From an uncultured Butyricicoccus sp. (lineage in GTDB: Bacteria > Bacillota > Clostridia > Oscillospirales > Butyricicoccaceae), in NCBI GenBank assembly GCA_910584935.1, contig CAJUDU010000003.1:1-64000 (forward strand): a stretch of 64,000 nucleotides of DNA, written 5' to 3'. Numbering within the stretch: position 1 is the first letter of the stretch; every line of letters starts with the position of its first letter. A program made the translations under genes and the position numbers. This document shows positions 1 through 8,497 of this stretch, in pieces. Below the pieces are notes generated by a model. That model saw only the letters and a list, made by a program, of their open reading frames with translations. It was not told the DNA's origin and did no database searches.

Positions 1-464
1 AACGACTGGTTGTTGTGCGTGCATTTACCAAAATATATGCTGTGCCAGGGATACGCCTTGGTTGGTGTGCAAGCGCTGCTGAGGGGCTTTCTGCACAATT
101 ATATGCGGCTGGGCAGCCATGGGCAGTGTCCGTGATTGCGCAGGTTTGTGGGCAAGCTGCGCTTTCCATGGATGGCTTTGAAGCCTATACAGCAAATTAT
201 ATTGTGCCGCTGCGCCGGCAGCTTGCCGAAGGATTAAAGGATTGTGGCATAGAAGTCTTTGAAAGCCAGGCAAATTATTTGCTGTTTCATACAAATTGTC
301 ATGATTTGCGGGAAAAACTGCTTCCGCATGGTATTATGCTGCGGGATTGTTCAGACTATCAAGGGCTTTCATCTGGTTATTTCCGTGCAGCGGTCAAAAA
401 TAAAGAGGATAATGACTATCTTATCCGGAAGATTCAGGAGGCAATATGGCAAAAGCAATTATGA
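1..464 (+). CDS. cobD: Threonine-phosphate decarboxylase-like aminotransferase, C-terminal part
   Basis: This is a pyridoxal-phosphate enzyme of the class I/II aminotransferase fold, cut by the window start; the open frame runs in from base 3. The visible part begins just before the PLP-lysine segment FTKIYAVPGIRLGW, which is characteristic of CobD/HisC-type enzymes (lysine in FTK, arginine in RLG). CobD decarboxylates L-threonine phosphate to (R)-1-amino-2-propanol phosphate for the cobalamin nucleotide loop. The call as CobD rather than histidinol-phosphate aminotransferase rests on the four B12 genes that follow. Its last 19 bases overlap cobQ. About 150 C-terminal residues are present; the N-terminal half lies outside. 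Confidence 0.85.
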   Translation, partial: RLVVVRAFTKIYAVPGIRLGWCASAAEGLSAQLYAAGQPWAVSVIAQVCGQAALSMDGFEAYTANYIVPLRRQLAEGLKDCGIEVFESQANYLLFHTNCHDLREKLLPHGIMLRDCSDYQGLSSGYFRAAVKNKEDNDYLIRKIQEAIWQKQL

Positions 465-1945
465 TACAAGGAACAGCTTCCAATGCTGGGAAAAGTGTGC
501 TTGCAGCAGCATTATGTCGTATTTTCCGACAGGATGGTTATAAAGTTGCGCCATTTAAATCACAAAATATGGCACTCAATTCTTTTATCACAGCGGATGG
601 GCTGGAAATGGGGCGTGCGCAGGTGATGCAGGCAGAAGCAGCAGGGATTTTGCCAGATGTACGGATGAATCCGATTTTATTAAAACCAACCAGCGATTGT
701 GGTTCACAGGTTATTATATGCGGCAAAGCAATTGGCAATCAGACTGCACAGGAATATTGGGGCAATAAACGTGCGCTGATTCCGGCTGTGCAGCAGGCTT
801 ATGAAAGCCTTGCGGCAGAATATGATATTATCGTTATTGAAGGGGCGGGAAGCCCGGCGGAAATCAATCTGAAACAGGACGATATCGTCAATATGGGTAT
901 GGCAAAGCTGGCAGATGCCCCTGTACTGCTTGTTGGGGATATAGACCGCGGCGGTGTGTTTGCATCGTTATATGGTACGGTGATGCTGTTGGAAAAGGAA
1001 GAACAGGAACGCATTAAAGGGCTTATTATCAATAAATTCCGCGGGGATGTGGAAATCCTGCGCCCAGGGCTGTCTATGTTGGAAGACGTAGCTAAAAAAC
1101 CAGTTGTTGGTGTTGTTCCCTATGCGTATTTGGATATTGATGATGAGGACAGCCTTTCTGAACAGTTGGGACAAACAGACGCAAAAGATATGATTGATAT
1201 TGTGGTCATCCGGTTGCCGCGTATTTCTAATTTTACGGATTTTGCCGCTTTGCCGCGTGTATCGGGTATTGGTCTGCGTTATGCGGATAAACCAAGCCAA
1301 TTAGAACAGGCTGATCTTATCTTAATCCCAGGCACCAAAAGTACAATCAGTGATTTGAAATGGCTGCGGGAAAGTGGACTGGAAGCCCAAATTTTGAAAC
1401 GACATAGCGCAGGTGTGCCTGTATTTGGCATATGCGGCGGATACCAGATGATGGGACAGTCTATCAGCGATCCGGAAAACACCGAAGGCGGCGGACAGAT
1501 ACGCGGCATAGGGCTGCTTCCCACAGAAACAATTTTCCGCACGGAAAAAACAACCATACAGGCACAAGGGGAATTGCTTGACATAGAAGGCGACCTTGCC
1601 ATGCTGAGCGGCGTCAAAACAACTGGTTATGAAATACATATGGGTGAAACGGTGCTTTTAGAGGGGACAAAACCGCTGCAAAGACTAATGCGGGAAGGGC
1701 GGCTAGTTTTAGACGGATGTCAGTATCAAAATGCTTATGGCAGTTACTTGCATGGTATTTTTGACAGTCAGCAAATGCTTGAATGCCTTGCAAAAGCGCT
1801 TGCAGTGAAAAAGGGCATTACACTTAATACTGAGGCATTGGATGTGCAGCAGTATAAGCAAATGCAGTATGATAAGTTAGCAGATATGGTGCGTTCTGCG
1901 CTGGATATGGATTATATCTATCAGGTTTTGGAGGGACATACATGA
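446..1945 (+). CDS. cobQ: Cobyric acid synthase (CobQ/CbiP)
   Basis: Amidates the b, d, e and g carboxylates of adenosyl-cobyrinate a,c-diamide with glutamine and ATP. The 499-residue protein has the expected two parts: an N-terminal dethiobiotin-synthetase-like ATPase (GTASNAGKSVLAAALCR near residue 9, VIEGAGSPAEINL near 130, GDIDRGGVFAS near 165) and a C-terminal class I glutamine amidotransferase (VFGICGGYQMMG near 327, with the nucleophile cysteine; the histidine in YLHGIFD near 430). Length is normal. The start follows GGAGG by a few bases and lies inside the end of cobD; the stop overlaps cobO by 4 bp, so the genes are probably translationally coupled. Confidence 0.97.
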   Translation: MAKAIMIQGTASNAGKSVLAAALCRIFRQDGYKVAPFKSQNMALNSFITADGLEMGRAQVMQAEAAGILPDVRMNPILLKPTSDCGSQVIICGKAIGNQTAQEYWGNKRALIPAVQQAYESLAAEYDIIVIEGAGSPAEINLKQDDIVNMGMAKLADAPVLLVGDIDRGGVFASLYGTVMLLEKEEQERIKGLIINKFRGDVEILRPGLSMLEDVAKKPVVGVVPYAYLDIDDEDSLSEQLGQTDAKDMIDIVVIRLPRISNFTDFAALPRVSGIGLRYADKPSQLEQADLILIPGTKSTISDLKWLRESGLEAQILKRHSAGVPVFGICGGYQMMGQSISDPENTEGGGQIRGIGLLPTETIFRTEKTTIQAQGELLDIEGDLAMLSGVKTTGYEIHMGETVLLEGTKPLQRLMREGRLVLDGCQYQNAYGSYLHGIFDSQQMLECLAKALAVKKGITLNTEALDVQQYKQMQYDKLADMVRSALDMDYIYQVLEGHT

Positions 1946-2472
1946 GCAGGACAGGGCTGGTGCATCTTTATTGCGGGGATGGCAAAGGAAAAACAACTTG
2001 TGCAATGGGTTTGGCTTTACGTTGCGCAAGTTATGGCGAACCAATTGTTATTGTACAGTTTTTGAAAGATGGAACTTCTGGTGAAAGTCGTATGTTGGCG
2101 CGCTTGGAGAATGTCACTTTGCTTGCCGTAAATCCATGCCATAAATTCGTGAAAGCAATGACGGAAGCAGAACGAGAACAATGTAAGCAGGCAGTTTCGC
2201 GTACATTCCATATGGCAACAGATTTTGTGGTTAGAAACCATGCGCGGATGCTGGTGTTGGATGAAGTCTGTGCCGCTGTTACAAATCGTATGCTGGAGGA
2301 ACAGGTTTTGCTTGATTTCCTCGAAAACAAACCAAAGCATTTAGAAATAGTTATGACTGGACGGAATCCAACATTGTGTATGCAGCAATCAGCAGATTAT
2401 ATTTCTGAAATCCATAAGAAAAAACATCCCTTTGACCAAGGGATTCATGCACGGGAGGGAATTGAAAAATGA
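1942..2472 (+). CDS. cobO: Cob(I)yrinic acid a,c-diamide adenosyltransferase
   Basis: CobO/BtuR-type adenosyltransferase that moves the 5'-deoxyadenosyl group of ATP to reduced cobalt in corrinoids. The 176-residue protein carries the P-loop GDGKGKTTCAMG near the N-terminus, a Walker-B-like MLVLDEVCAAV near residue 103, and the family motif VMTGRNP near 138. It overlaps cobQ and cbiC by 4 bp each (ATGA junctions), and GGAGGG precedes the start. The position fits adenosylation of the ring before or during amidation by CobQ. Confidence 0.95.
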   Translation: MSRTGLVHLYCGDGKGKTTCAMGLALRCASYGEPIVIVQFLKDGTSGESRMLARLENVTLLAVNPCHKFVKAMTEAEREQCKQAVSRTFHMATDFVVRNHARMLVLDEVCAAVTNRMLEEQVLLDFLENKPKHLEIVMTGRNPTLCMQQSADYISEIHKKKHPFDQGIHAREGIEK

Positions 2473-3110
2473 ATCCAACGATGAAACCAGCAGATATCGA
2501 AAAAAATAGTTTTGCGATTATTACCAAAGAATTAGGCGGGCGCACTTTCCCAGAAGGGCAGGAAGATATTATTAAACGGGTGATCCATACATCAGCAGAT
2601 TTTGATTATGCAGATAATCTGGTATTTTCACCCGATGTTGTTCAAAAAGCAACAGAAGCACTGCGCCAGGGCGCAACAATTGTAACTGATACCAATATGG
2701 CGCTTGCAGGCATTAACAAAACAGTTCTAGGGAAGTTTGGCGGACAAGCGGTTTGTTTTATGGCAGAAAAACAGGTTGCAGATGAAGCCAAAAAACGCGG
2801 GATAACAAGGGCTGCTGTATCTATGGAATATGCAGCCAAATTAGAAGGCGCAGTGATTTTTGCCATTGGCAATGCACCAACCGCATTAATCCGCCTGCAT
2901 GAAATGGCAGCGGCAAGGGAGATATCCCCAGTATTGGTTATTGGTGTACCTGTGGGGTTTGTTAATGTGGTGGAATCTAAGGAACTATTTATCGGTGGGG
3001 ATATCCCATATATTATTGCACGTGGGCGTAAAGGCGGCAGTAATATTGCTGCGGCGATTGTAAACGCGCTGTTATATCAGATTTATGCCAGGGAGGGCTT
3101 TGAAAAATGA
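2469..3110 (+). CDS. cbiC: Cobalt-precorrin-8 methylmutase
   Basis: CobH/CbiC family; catalyses the 1,5-methyl shift that turns cobalt-precorrin-8 into cobyrinate. The 213-residue length is typical. Recognised motifs are IIKRVIHTSADFDYADNL near residue 34, with the histidine conserved in the family, and the C-terminal VIGVPVGFVNVVESKE. The neighbouring chelatase cbiK indicates the anaerobic early-cobalt route, hence the name cbiC rather than cobH. Four-base overlaps on both sides show tight operon packing. Confidence 0.95.
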   Translation: MNPTMKPADIEKNSFAIITKELGGRTFPEGQEDIIKRVIHTSADFDYADNLVFSPDVVQKATEALRQGATIVTDTNMALAGINKTVLGKFGGQAVCFMAEKQVADEAKKRGITRAAVSMEYAAKLEGAVIFAIGNAPTALIRLHEMAAAREISPVLVIGVPVGFVNVVESKELFIGGDIPYIIARGRKGGSNIAAAIVNALLYQIYAREGFEK

Positions 3111-3883
3111 GCAGAAAAGCGTTGGCAGTGATTAGCTTTGGTACAACTTATCCACAGGCACGCACCGCAATTAGCCGAATAGAAAAAAGCTTATGTGAAG
3201 TCTTGCCAGACTATGATTTTTACCGTGCGTTTACATCTGGTATGGTTATCCGTAAAATTGTACAGGAAGAAGGCGTAAAAGTTCCAAACCCATCAGAACT
3301 GATGGAACAGCTTTCGGAAGCGGGATATGACGAAGTATTATGCCAAAGCCTACACGTTATGCCAGGACTGGAATATGAAAAAATGTTGGCACAGTTTGCG
3401 CCTTTCCGGCAAAAATTTAAAACATTTACGGTAGGCAAACCGATGCTTTTTTGTGCGGATGATTATGCGCATATCTGTGGACAGCTTTTACAGACAATGC
3501 CGTCGCTTGAGGCGCAGCAAGCTTTTGTTTATATGGGGCATGGCACAGAGCATTTTGCCAACGCGACATATAGCCAAGTGGAAAATATGTTCCGGTTCCT
3601 TGGGGCTGAGCGGGTATTTGTTGGAACGGTAGAAGGTTTTCCGGATTTGGAATACATTCGCCGCCGTTTAAAACAGCATAAGATTCATCAAGTAACACTT
3701 GCGCCATTTATGATCGTTGCGGGCGATCACGCGCAGAATGACCTCGCAGGGGAAGAACCTGACAGTTGGAAATCTATTTTAGAAGCAGATGGATACCAAG
3801 TAGAAGTGGATTTGCGTGGTTTAGGTGATATAGATGCCGTGCAGGAATTATTTGTCCGACATGCACTAGCTGTAAAATCTTAA
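3107..3883 (+). CDS. cbiK: Sirohydrochlorin cobaltochelatase (anaerobic type)
   Basis: Inserts Co2+ into sirohydrochlorin, the entry step of anaerobic cobalamin synthesis. The 258-residue protein matches the CbiK family: N-terminal ALAVISFGTTYPQA, QSLHVMPGLEYEKM near residue 83 and YMGHGTEHFAN near 142, which include the histidines that bind metal and act in catalysis. I see no signal peptide, so it should be cytoplasmic. It is the last gene of the B12 operon and is followed by a strong hairpin terminator. No cobalamin riboswitch is in the window; the operon's promoter lies upstream. Confidence 0.95.
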   Translation: MSRKALAVISFGTTYPQARTAISRIEKSLCEVLPDYDFYRAFTSGMVIRKIVQEEGVKVPNPSELMEQLSEAGYDEVLCQSLHVMPGLEYEKMLAQFAPFRQKFKTFTVGKPMLFCADDYAHICGQLLQTMPSLEAQQAFVYMGHGTEHFANATYSQVENMFRFLGAERVFVGTVEGFPDLEYIRRRLKQHKIHQVTLAPFMIVAGDHAQNDLAGEEPDSWKSILEADGYQVEVDLRGLGDIDAVQELFVRHALAVKS

Positions 3884-3888
3884 AGATA

Positions 3889-3922
3889 AAAGCCCTCTGG
3901 TTTATTATACCAGAGGGCTTTA
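3889..3922. terminator. Bidirectional Rho-independent terminator
   Basis: A 12-bp perfect stem, AAAGCCCTCTGG pairing with CCAGAGGGCTTT around a 9-base loop, lies between the convergent cbiK (+) and GT2 (-) genes. A/T runs flank both sides, so it can serve both operons. Confidence 0.9.
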
Positions 3923-3929
3923 CCTATTT

Positions 3930-4859
3930 TTAGAATCCACCTGTCCGTTTGACAATATAAATTGGGCGGTTTTTGTTTTCCATATAATCTTTGGAGATAT
4001 ATTGCCCCAAAACAGAGATAAAAAGCAGTTGTATGCTGTTTAGGAACAGAATTAAGCAAACAATGGGGGCAAGGCTGCCAATGGTATGGTGCAGTAGCAG
4101 TAAAATCAGCAGGGCAATGCCCATCAAAGCGGAAACAGTAAAAAATAATCCGCCTGTAATGCCAGCTAAAGTAACTGGCATTGTTGAAAATGAAAAGATG
4201 CCATCCATTGCATAACGGAACAAACTGAGGAAACTCCACTTGGTTTCGCCAGCGGCACGCGGCGTATTATGGAAGGGAATCCACTTGGTATCAAACCCAA
4301 CAAAAGAAAATAACCCTTTCATATATCGGTTATACTCCCGGCAGGATAAAATAGAATCCACCATCGCACGTTTCATCATGCGGAAATCCCCAGCGCCATC
4401 CTGCATTTTCAAATCACAAAGCCGCTCGCAAAGTCGGTAAAAACTGCGAGATAAAAAATTCCGCAAATATCCTTCGCCTGTGCGGTCCTCGCGGAAGCCT
4501 GCACAGCAATCATAGCCTTCGGTTTTCAGTACACGATACATTTCTTTCAGCAAAGCAGGGGGATGCTGTAAATCCGCATCCATCAGCACACAATAATCCC
4601 CTGTAGCATTTTGTAAACCTGCATACATAGCAGCTTCTTTGCCAAAATTCCGTGAGAAGGATAAGTACCGGCACCGTTTATCCCGAAAGGTTAAACTTTG
4701 CAGGATTTCTGGGGTATGGTCGCTGCTGCCATCATCAATAAATAAAAATTCACATTCTGCATCATTGATATCAGCAACAGCTTTCGCGGTTTCCGCATAA
4801 AAAAGCGGCAGTACTTTTTCTTCATTATAGCAGGGAACGATGATACTAATTTTATCCAT
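3930..4859 (-). CDS. Polyprenyl-phosphate glycosyltransferase, GT2 (CsbB/GtrB-like)
   Basis: Predicted to load a sugar from a nucleotide donor onto undecaprenyl phosphate at the inner face of the membrane. The 309-residue protein starts with ISIIVPCYNEEKVLPLF, has the metal-binding LMDADLQHPP near residue 90, and ends in two hydrophobic segments (about 230-255 and 265-290), the layout of CsbB, GtrB and YkcC. The open frame extends further upstream, but the methionine at 4859 is preceded by AAGGAAGG at about 8 bases and overlaps the gtrA-like stop, so I chose it. It is the last gene of a three-gene unit with GtrA-like and YfhO-like proteins. The sugar cannot be told from sequence. Confidence 0.9.
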   Translation of the reverse strand: MDKISIIVPCYNEEKVLPLFYAETAKAVADINDAECEFLFIDDGSSDHTPEILQSLTFRDKRCRYLSFSRNFGKEAAMYAGLQNATGDYCVLMDADLQHPPALLKEMYRVLKTEGYDCCAGFREDRTGEGYLRNFLSRSFYRLCERLCDLKMQDGAGDFRMMKRAMVDSILSCREYNRYMKGLFSFVGFDTKWIPFHNTPRAAGETKWSFLSLFRYAMDGIFSFSTMPVTLAGITGGLFFTVSALMGIALLILLLLHHTIGSLAPIVCLILFLNSIQLLFISVLGQYISKDYMENKNRPIYIVKRTGGF

Positions 4860-5244
4860 GCCGGACACCTTCCTTTGCAAAAATTTTATACTTACATAAG
4901 ATATAATTCCCAATAACAGTGACAACACTGACCAGTATTTTGGCGTGCATCTTTGGAAAATGGAGTTTGCTGACAAACATCCAAAGTCCTGCGGTTTCAA
5001 CCGCAAAAGTCAGCAGACGTGCCGCAGTAAAAGAAAAAAGTTCTTTCAGGATATTTCCGTGGGAACGGAATACCCATAAACGGTTCGCCATATAGGAAAC
5101 CAATACAGCGCCAAGCCATGCGATGCTGTTTGCAATTAGATAATCAACATTCATTAGCAGTAATATGCTGTATAACGCATAATTGGTTGCGGTTGTCAAT
5201 CCGCCAGTCAGGATATAACGTATCAGTTCACTTTGGGTGCGCAT
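4852..5244 (-). CDS. GtrA/GtcA-family membrane protein, putative lipid-sugar flippase
   Basis: A 130-residue protein with four hydrophobic segments, typical of the GtrA/GtcA family. It begins RTQSELIRYILTGGLTTATN, the family's N-terminal pattern, and has ANRLWVFRS in the middle, matching the conserved NR(x)WVF motif. Members are thought to carry undecaprenyl-phosphate-linked sugar across the membrane; that is family knowledge and inference here. It overlaps the YfhO-like gene by 17 bp and the GT2 gene by 8 bp, so the three are almost certainly made together. GAGG lies about 9 bases before the start. Confidence 0.9.
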   Translation of the reverse strand: MRTQSELIRYILTGGLTTATNYALYSILLLMNVDYLIANSIAWLGAVLVSYMANRLWVFRSHGNILKELFSFTAARLLTFAVETAGLWMFVSKLHFPKMHAKILVSVVTVIGNYILCKYKIFAKEGVRHG

Positions 5245-7651
5245 TTTTCTTTTCCTCTTTCCATATTGTGATGCAAAAATATAAGAAGGACAGCAGGCTA
5301 ACCATATAGCCTATGTTTTGTCCAGGTGGTGTAAAAGACAGCCGAAGGGTATGTTTACCAGCTGTCAGCTTTATCCCAGCAAAAGCTGTATTCACCCGCT
5401 CAAGAGGGGCTTCCTTTTCATCAATTGTTAGGGATAAGCCGCGTTGCATTGGGAGCGATGTCACAAAATAATCGCCGGTTTGTGCGGTGACTTGACAGGC
5501 AAGGATTTCACTTCCTTGGGTTGGCAACAATACCGCCGGCGAGAAAGTCTGTTCCGTCAGCATGGAAACAGGGACCTCGCGCCAATTGATATCCCCAATA
5601 TGATAATGCCCCTTTGAAAAAGTCACTTTCAGAGAGGAGATTTCATCCGAATCTGAAATCTGATAATGAAAATGGTTGTTGCCATTTGGATATGGCGCAC
5701 TGGCATTAGAAAGATGGTTGCGGATATGATTGATATCAATCCGGACAGCTTGACGGGTTTTATTTTCCACAGTAAATGATAACAGCAGGATTTTATCTTG
5801 GATGGGTTTATCAAGTTGATATTCCACTGTAGTTGTTTTTTGTGCGTGGATATCATAACCATTGCCACTTGGCGTGATTTGGAGTGTATCTGGCAGGGAT
5901 TTTGCGGTCAGGATAGGGGAATAAGGCGTTATTTCAGATGTAAATGCAACGGGGTCTGCATCTGGTACAATGGTATAACGGGTTAAGGCTTCCGATTTCC
6001 TGTTTTCTGGGATGCTTTCAAACTGCTTTATTCCCATACATTGGTTTGTTGTATATGCAATCGGCAGGACATTTGGATTTTCTGCAAGAATATATTTATC
6101 CTGCTGTGCTAAAATGTGATATCCAACAGGCAGGGCATTGGATGTCGTTGTAAGATAGCGGATACCCATTAGTCGAAGCATAAAAGGGTTATTTTCAATA
6201 AGGATTGCGGTGCGGTTATTAATACGGATTGGGGTTTGTAATAAATCATAATACAGTGTATTATAGCTTTGATTTGTAACCGAAGAATACATAGAACTTT
6301 TTTGTTGTCCATCTGCAAAAGATCGGTTGCTGTAATCGAGCGGGGCGGAAAGGGTTTCAAGCCGATATCGCTTATCCATGATTTGGGGCTGTTGCGCGGC
6401 GAAAGAAATGTTGTCATTTGGACGCGGAAAAGAGAAGTTTTCTCTTTTCGCATCACAAACAAATAAGGTAAAAGGTAGAACCAAAAGGAAAAGATATACG
6501 GGGCGATGCAGGATTTTTCCTTTCGCTCCCAATACTGCAATACAGATGACAATCAAGATATCCAATAAAACAAATGGCAATAATTTTTTTGACCGGAGAA
6601 AGGGGATACAACATAATATCAGTACAATACACGGCGGGATTTTCCATGCAATCTGTTTGTGATACAGCGCAAAAAGGATTTGCGCAGTGTGCAGGATAAA
6701 CAGAGGTAAAAGCACCATCAGGATTTTAGGGCGTACATATAATGTACCGTTTAGCAGGTAGGGAATAAGACACCAAATCCCACAAACCAAAAGGATAATG
6801 CTGTTTTTTCGGAAGTTTTTATGTGTCAGTCCAAGCAGCAGTACATAAAAACAAATAGCTGTCAGTCCAATGCCATAAATATCATATAGGAAACCATCCA
6901 AAGTGACATTTGGCGCAAGAATTTTTAGTGGGGATATACCGCCTTCTGCATGGCGGTGTTCTAAAATTGCTAAGCCAGCAGGAAGTAGAAGCATTGCAGC
7001 CATACAGATACCAATCAGTGACGCACGAAGCCAAGGGCGGAAAAATGCTTTTTGCTCCTGCCGATACCAGTACCAACCCAGCACCAACAAACTGGCAGGC
7101 GCGTAATAAAAGCTATGCAGCGCAATCAGCAGTATCCAGACTGGCAGTAGGCGGGTATGGCGCCGCCGGATTGATAAGAATGCCAGCATCAGGAATGGCA
7201 TATAATTCACAAACATAACCTGTCGGTGCAAATGGAAAAAGCAGGCGGCGCTCAAAAACAACGCGGCACCGATGAATGCAAAGAAATGTTCTATATCATG
7301 CTTTAGCCAAAAGTAACACAAGACGCCAGAAAGCAGATAGCCAGCAATCATATAAGCAGGCAAAAGGATTTCCATTGGGATTTGCGGCAGCAGACAACCT
7401 AGTAGGATATCAGGGCGGAAATACCCATAATAGGCAAATTGATAGCCATTACAGCCGCCGCCAAGCGGCAGGAATGCTGGCGCAATGGTCTTTTGGGCGA
7501 GGCAGGCATTGCGAATGGTTTCCGCAAGTCCAATATGCTGGCTGTACCAATCAATTTCAGAACCATATAAGTAACCAGGTTTCCAGGTCAAAACAATCAA
7601 GGCAACTCCAAGGATGACAAGCATCGCCGGATAAAAACATTTTCTTTTCAT
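5228..7651 (-). CDS. yfhO: YfhO-family polytopic membrane glycosyltransferase
   Basis: An 807-residue protein whose first ~400 residues hold about a dozen membrane segments, followed by a ~350-residue extracytoplasmic region and a final membrane helix near the C-terminus. The N-terminal pattern (a WYSQH motif in the first outer loop, then FHLHRQVMFVNYMPFLML near residue 140) is that of the YfhO family. Bacillus YfhO acts outside the cell, with CsbB and GtcA, to put GlcNAc on lipoteichoic acid. The same three components are adjacent here, so it is probably the enzyme that transfers the exported sugar to a surface polymer. The acceptor is unknown. GAGGGAG precedes the start. Confidence 0.88.
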   Translation of the reverse strand: MKRKCFYPAMLVILGVALIVLTWKPGYLYGSEIDWYSQHIGLAETIRNACLAQKTIAPAFLPLGGGCNGYQFAYYGYFRPDILLGCLLPQIPMEILLPAYMIAGYLLSGVLCYFWLKHDIEHFFAFIGAALFLSAACFFHLHRQVMFVNYMPFLMLAFLSIRRRHTRLLPVWILLIALHSFYYAPASLLVLGWYWYRQEQKAFFRPWLRASLIGICMAAMLLLPAGLAILEHRHAEGGISPLKILAPNVTLDGFLYDIYGIGLTAICFYVLLLGLTHKNFRKNSIILLVCGIWCLIPYLLNGTLYVRPKILMVLLPLFILHTAQILFALYHKQIAWKIPPCIVLILCCIPFLRSKKLLPFVLLDILIVICIAVLGAKGKILHRPVYLFLLVLPFTLFVCDAKRENFSFPRPNDNISFAAQQPQIMDKRYRLETLSAPLDYSNRSFADGQQKSSMYSSVTNQSYNTLYYDLLQTPIRINNRTAILIENNPFMLRLMGIRYLTTTSNALPVGYHILAQQDKYILAENPNVLPIAYTTNQCMGIKQFESIPENRKSEALTRYTIVPDADPVAFTSEITPYSPILTAKSLPDTLQITPSGNGYDIHAQKTTTVEYQLDKPIQDKILLLSFTVENKTRQAVRIDINHIRNHLSNASAPYPNGNNHFHYQISDSDEISSLKVTFSKGHYHIGDINWREVPVSMLTEQTFSPAVLLPTQGSEILACQVTAQTGDYFVTSLPMQRGLSLTIDEKEAPLERVNTAFAGIKLTAGKHTLRLSFTPPGQNIGYMVSLLSFLYFCITIWKEEKKNAHPK

Positions 7652-7686
7652 AGGCTCCCTCTCGGCTCTTTTTTATTGCTAAAAAG

Positions 7687-7692
7687 AGTATA
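7687..7692 (-). promoter_or_regulatory. Candidate -10 of the yfhO-gtrA-GT2 operon
   Basis: On the minus strand TATACT lies about 35 bases before the yfhO start. There is no good -35 hexamer at 16-18 bases; TTGTGG is present at 19. A weak -35 next to a tandem repeat suggests an activated promoter. Confidence 0.4.
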
Positions 7693-7720
7693 GCACAGAT
7701 TCTATTAAATTCCACAAAAG

Positions 7721-7740
7721 AAATCCTTAAAAATTCTTAA
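7721..7740. promoter_or_regulatory. Tandem 10-bp direct repeat, candidate response-regulator operator
   Basis: Read on the minus strand this is TTAAGAATTT followed directly by TTAAGGATTT, nine of ten bases identical. Adjacent 10-11 bp direct repeats are the usual binding site of an OmpR/PhoB-family dimer. It lies between yfhO and the divergent response regulator, about 30 bp upstream of the minus-strand -10 and of the plus-strand -10. Confidence 0.5.
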
Positions 7741-7769
7741 GAAAATCAAGATTCCTGCAAAAAATCATG

Positions 7770-7775
7770 TATAAT
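7770..7775 (+). promoter_or_regulatory. Candidate -10 of the two-component operon
   Basis: A perfect TATAAT lies 23 bases before the response-regulator start, with GGAGG between. No clear -35 is seen at 17 bases; the tandem repeat at 7721-7740 ends about 30 bp upstream, so autoregulation is plausible. Confidence 0.45.
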
Positions 7776-7798
7776 TACATAACGGAGGCGATAACAAT

Positions 7799-8497
7799 AT
7801 GAACCATATTCTGGTTGTCGATGATAACCCGGAAATCCGTGAAATTTTGCATATCCTTTTAAGTGGCGAGGGGTATTGCATTGAGGAAGCATCCAATGGG
7901 ATGCTGGCGCTGGACAAACTGCATACACAGGATTTTGATTTAATTATCCTCGATATTATGATGCCTGGGCTGAATGGATATCAAACGTGCTTGGAAATAC
8001 GGAAAACTAGTAATGCACCGATCTTATTTTTGAGTGCGAAAACAAAAGATGGGGATAAAACCCTTGGATTTTCTAGTGGTGGGGACGATTATCTAGCAAA
8101 GCCGTTTTCTTATAATGAGCTTATTAGCAGAGCAAAGGCACTTATCCGTCGTTATCAGGTTTATAAAGGCAAAGAAACGATTATGCCACCAGTTTCTTCC
8201 GTTTTACATTATGGTGATTTACAAGTGGATGAATCCAATCATTCAGTATTGCTGCATGGACAACCTGTCATATTAACAGATACAGAATATGCTGTGCTGG
8301 TTCTGCTGGTGAAAAACCGTGGGAAGGTTTATTCTGCGCAACAGCTTTATCAAACCATTTGGCAGGAACCCTATTATAATGGCGCAAATAACACTGTTAT
8401 GGTACATATCCGGAACCTGCGCAAAAAAATTGAACCAGACCCGAAAAACCCTTCTGTCATTAAAACGGTATGGGGGAGAGGTTATTGTTGTGATTAA
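7799..8497 (+). CDS. OmpR/PhoB-family response regulator
   Basis: A 232-residue DNA-binding response regulator. The receiver domain (about 1-118) has the acidic pair in VVDDN (Asp8, Asp9), the phosphoacceptor Asp52 in ILDIMMPG, and the lysine in LAKPFSYNEL. The C-terminal winged helix (about 137-232) ends in the family pattern VMVHIRNLRKKIEPDPK followed by IKTVWGRGYCCD. GGAGG lies just before the start. It overlaps the histidine kinase gene by a few bases. The most likely target is the divergent glycosylation operon, since a tandem repeat suited to this family lies between them. Confidence 0.95.
   Translation: MNHILVVDDNPEIREILHILLSGEGYCIEEASNGMLALDKLHTQDFDLIILDIMMPGLNGYQTCLEIRKTSNAPILFLSAKTKDGDKTLGFSSGGDDYLAKPFSYNELISRAKALIRRYQVYKGKETIMPPVSSVLHYGDLQVDESNHSVLLHGQPVILTDTEYAVLVLLVKNRGKVYSAQQLYQTIWQEPYYNGANNTVMVHIRNLRKKIEPDPKNPSVIKTVWGRGYCCD

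Noticed and set aside
1..445. Cobalamin riboswitch for the B12 operon
   Set aside because: The window starts inside cobD, so the operon leader is outside; no B12-box is visible.
8319..8489. Longer N-terminus of the histidine kinase
   Set aside because: It lies wholly inside the response-regulator gene, and a GTG at 8490 has an ideal ribosome site.
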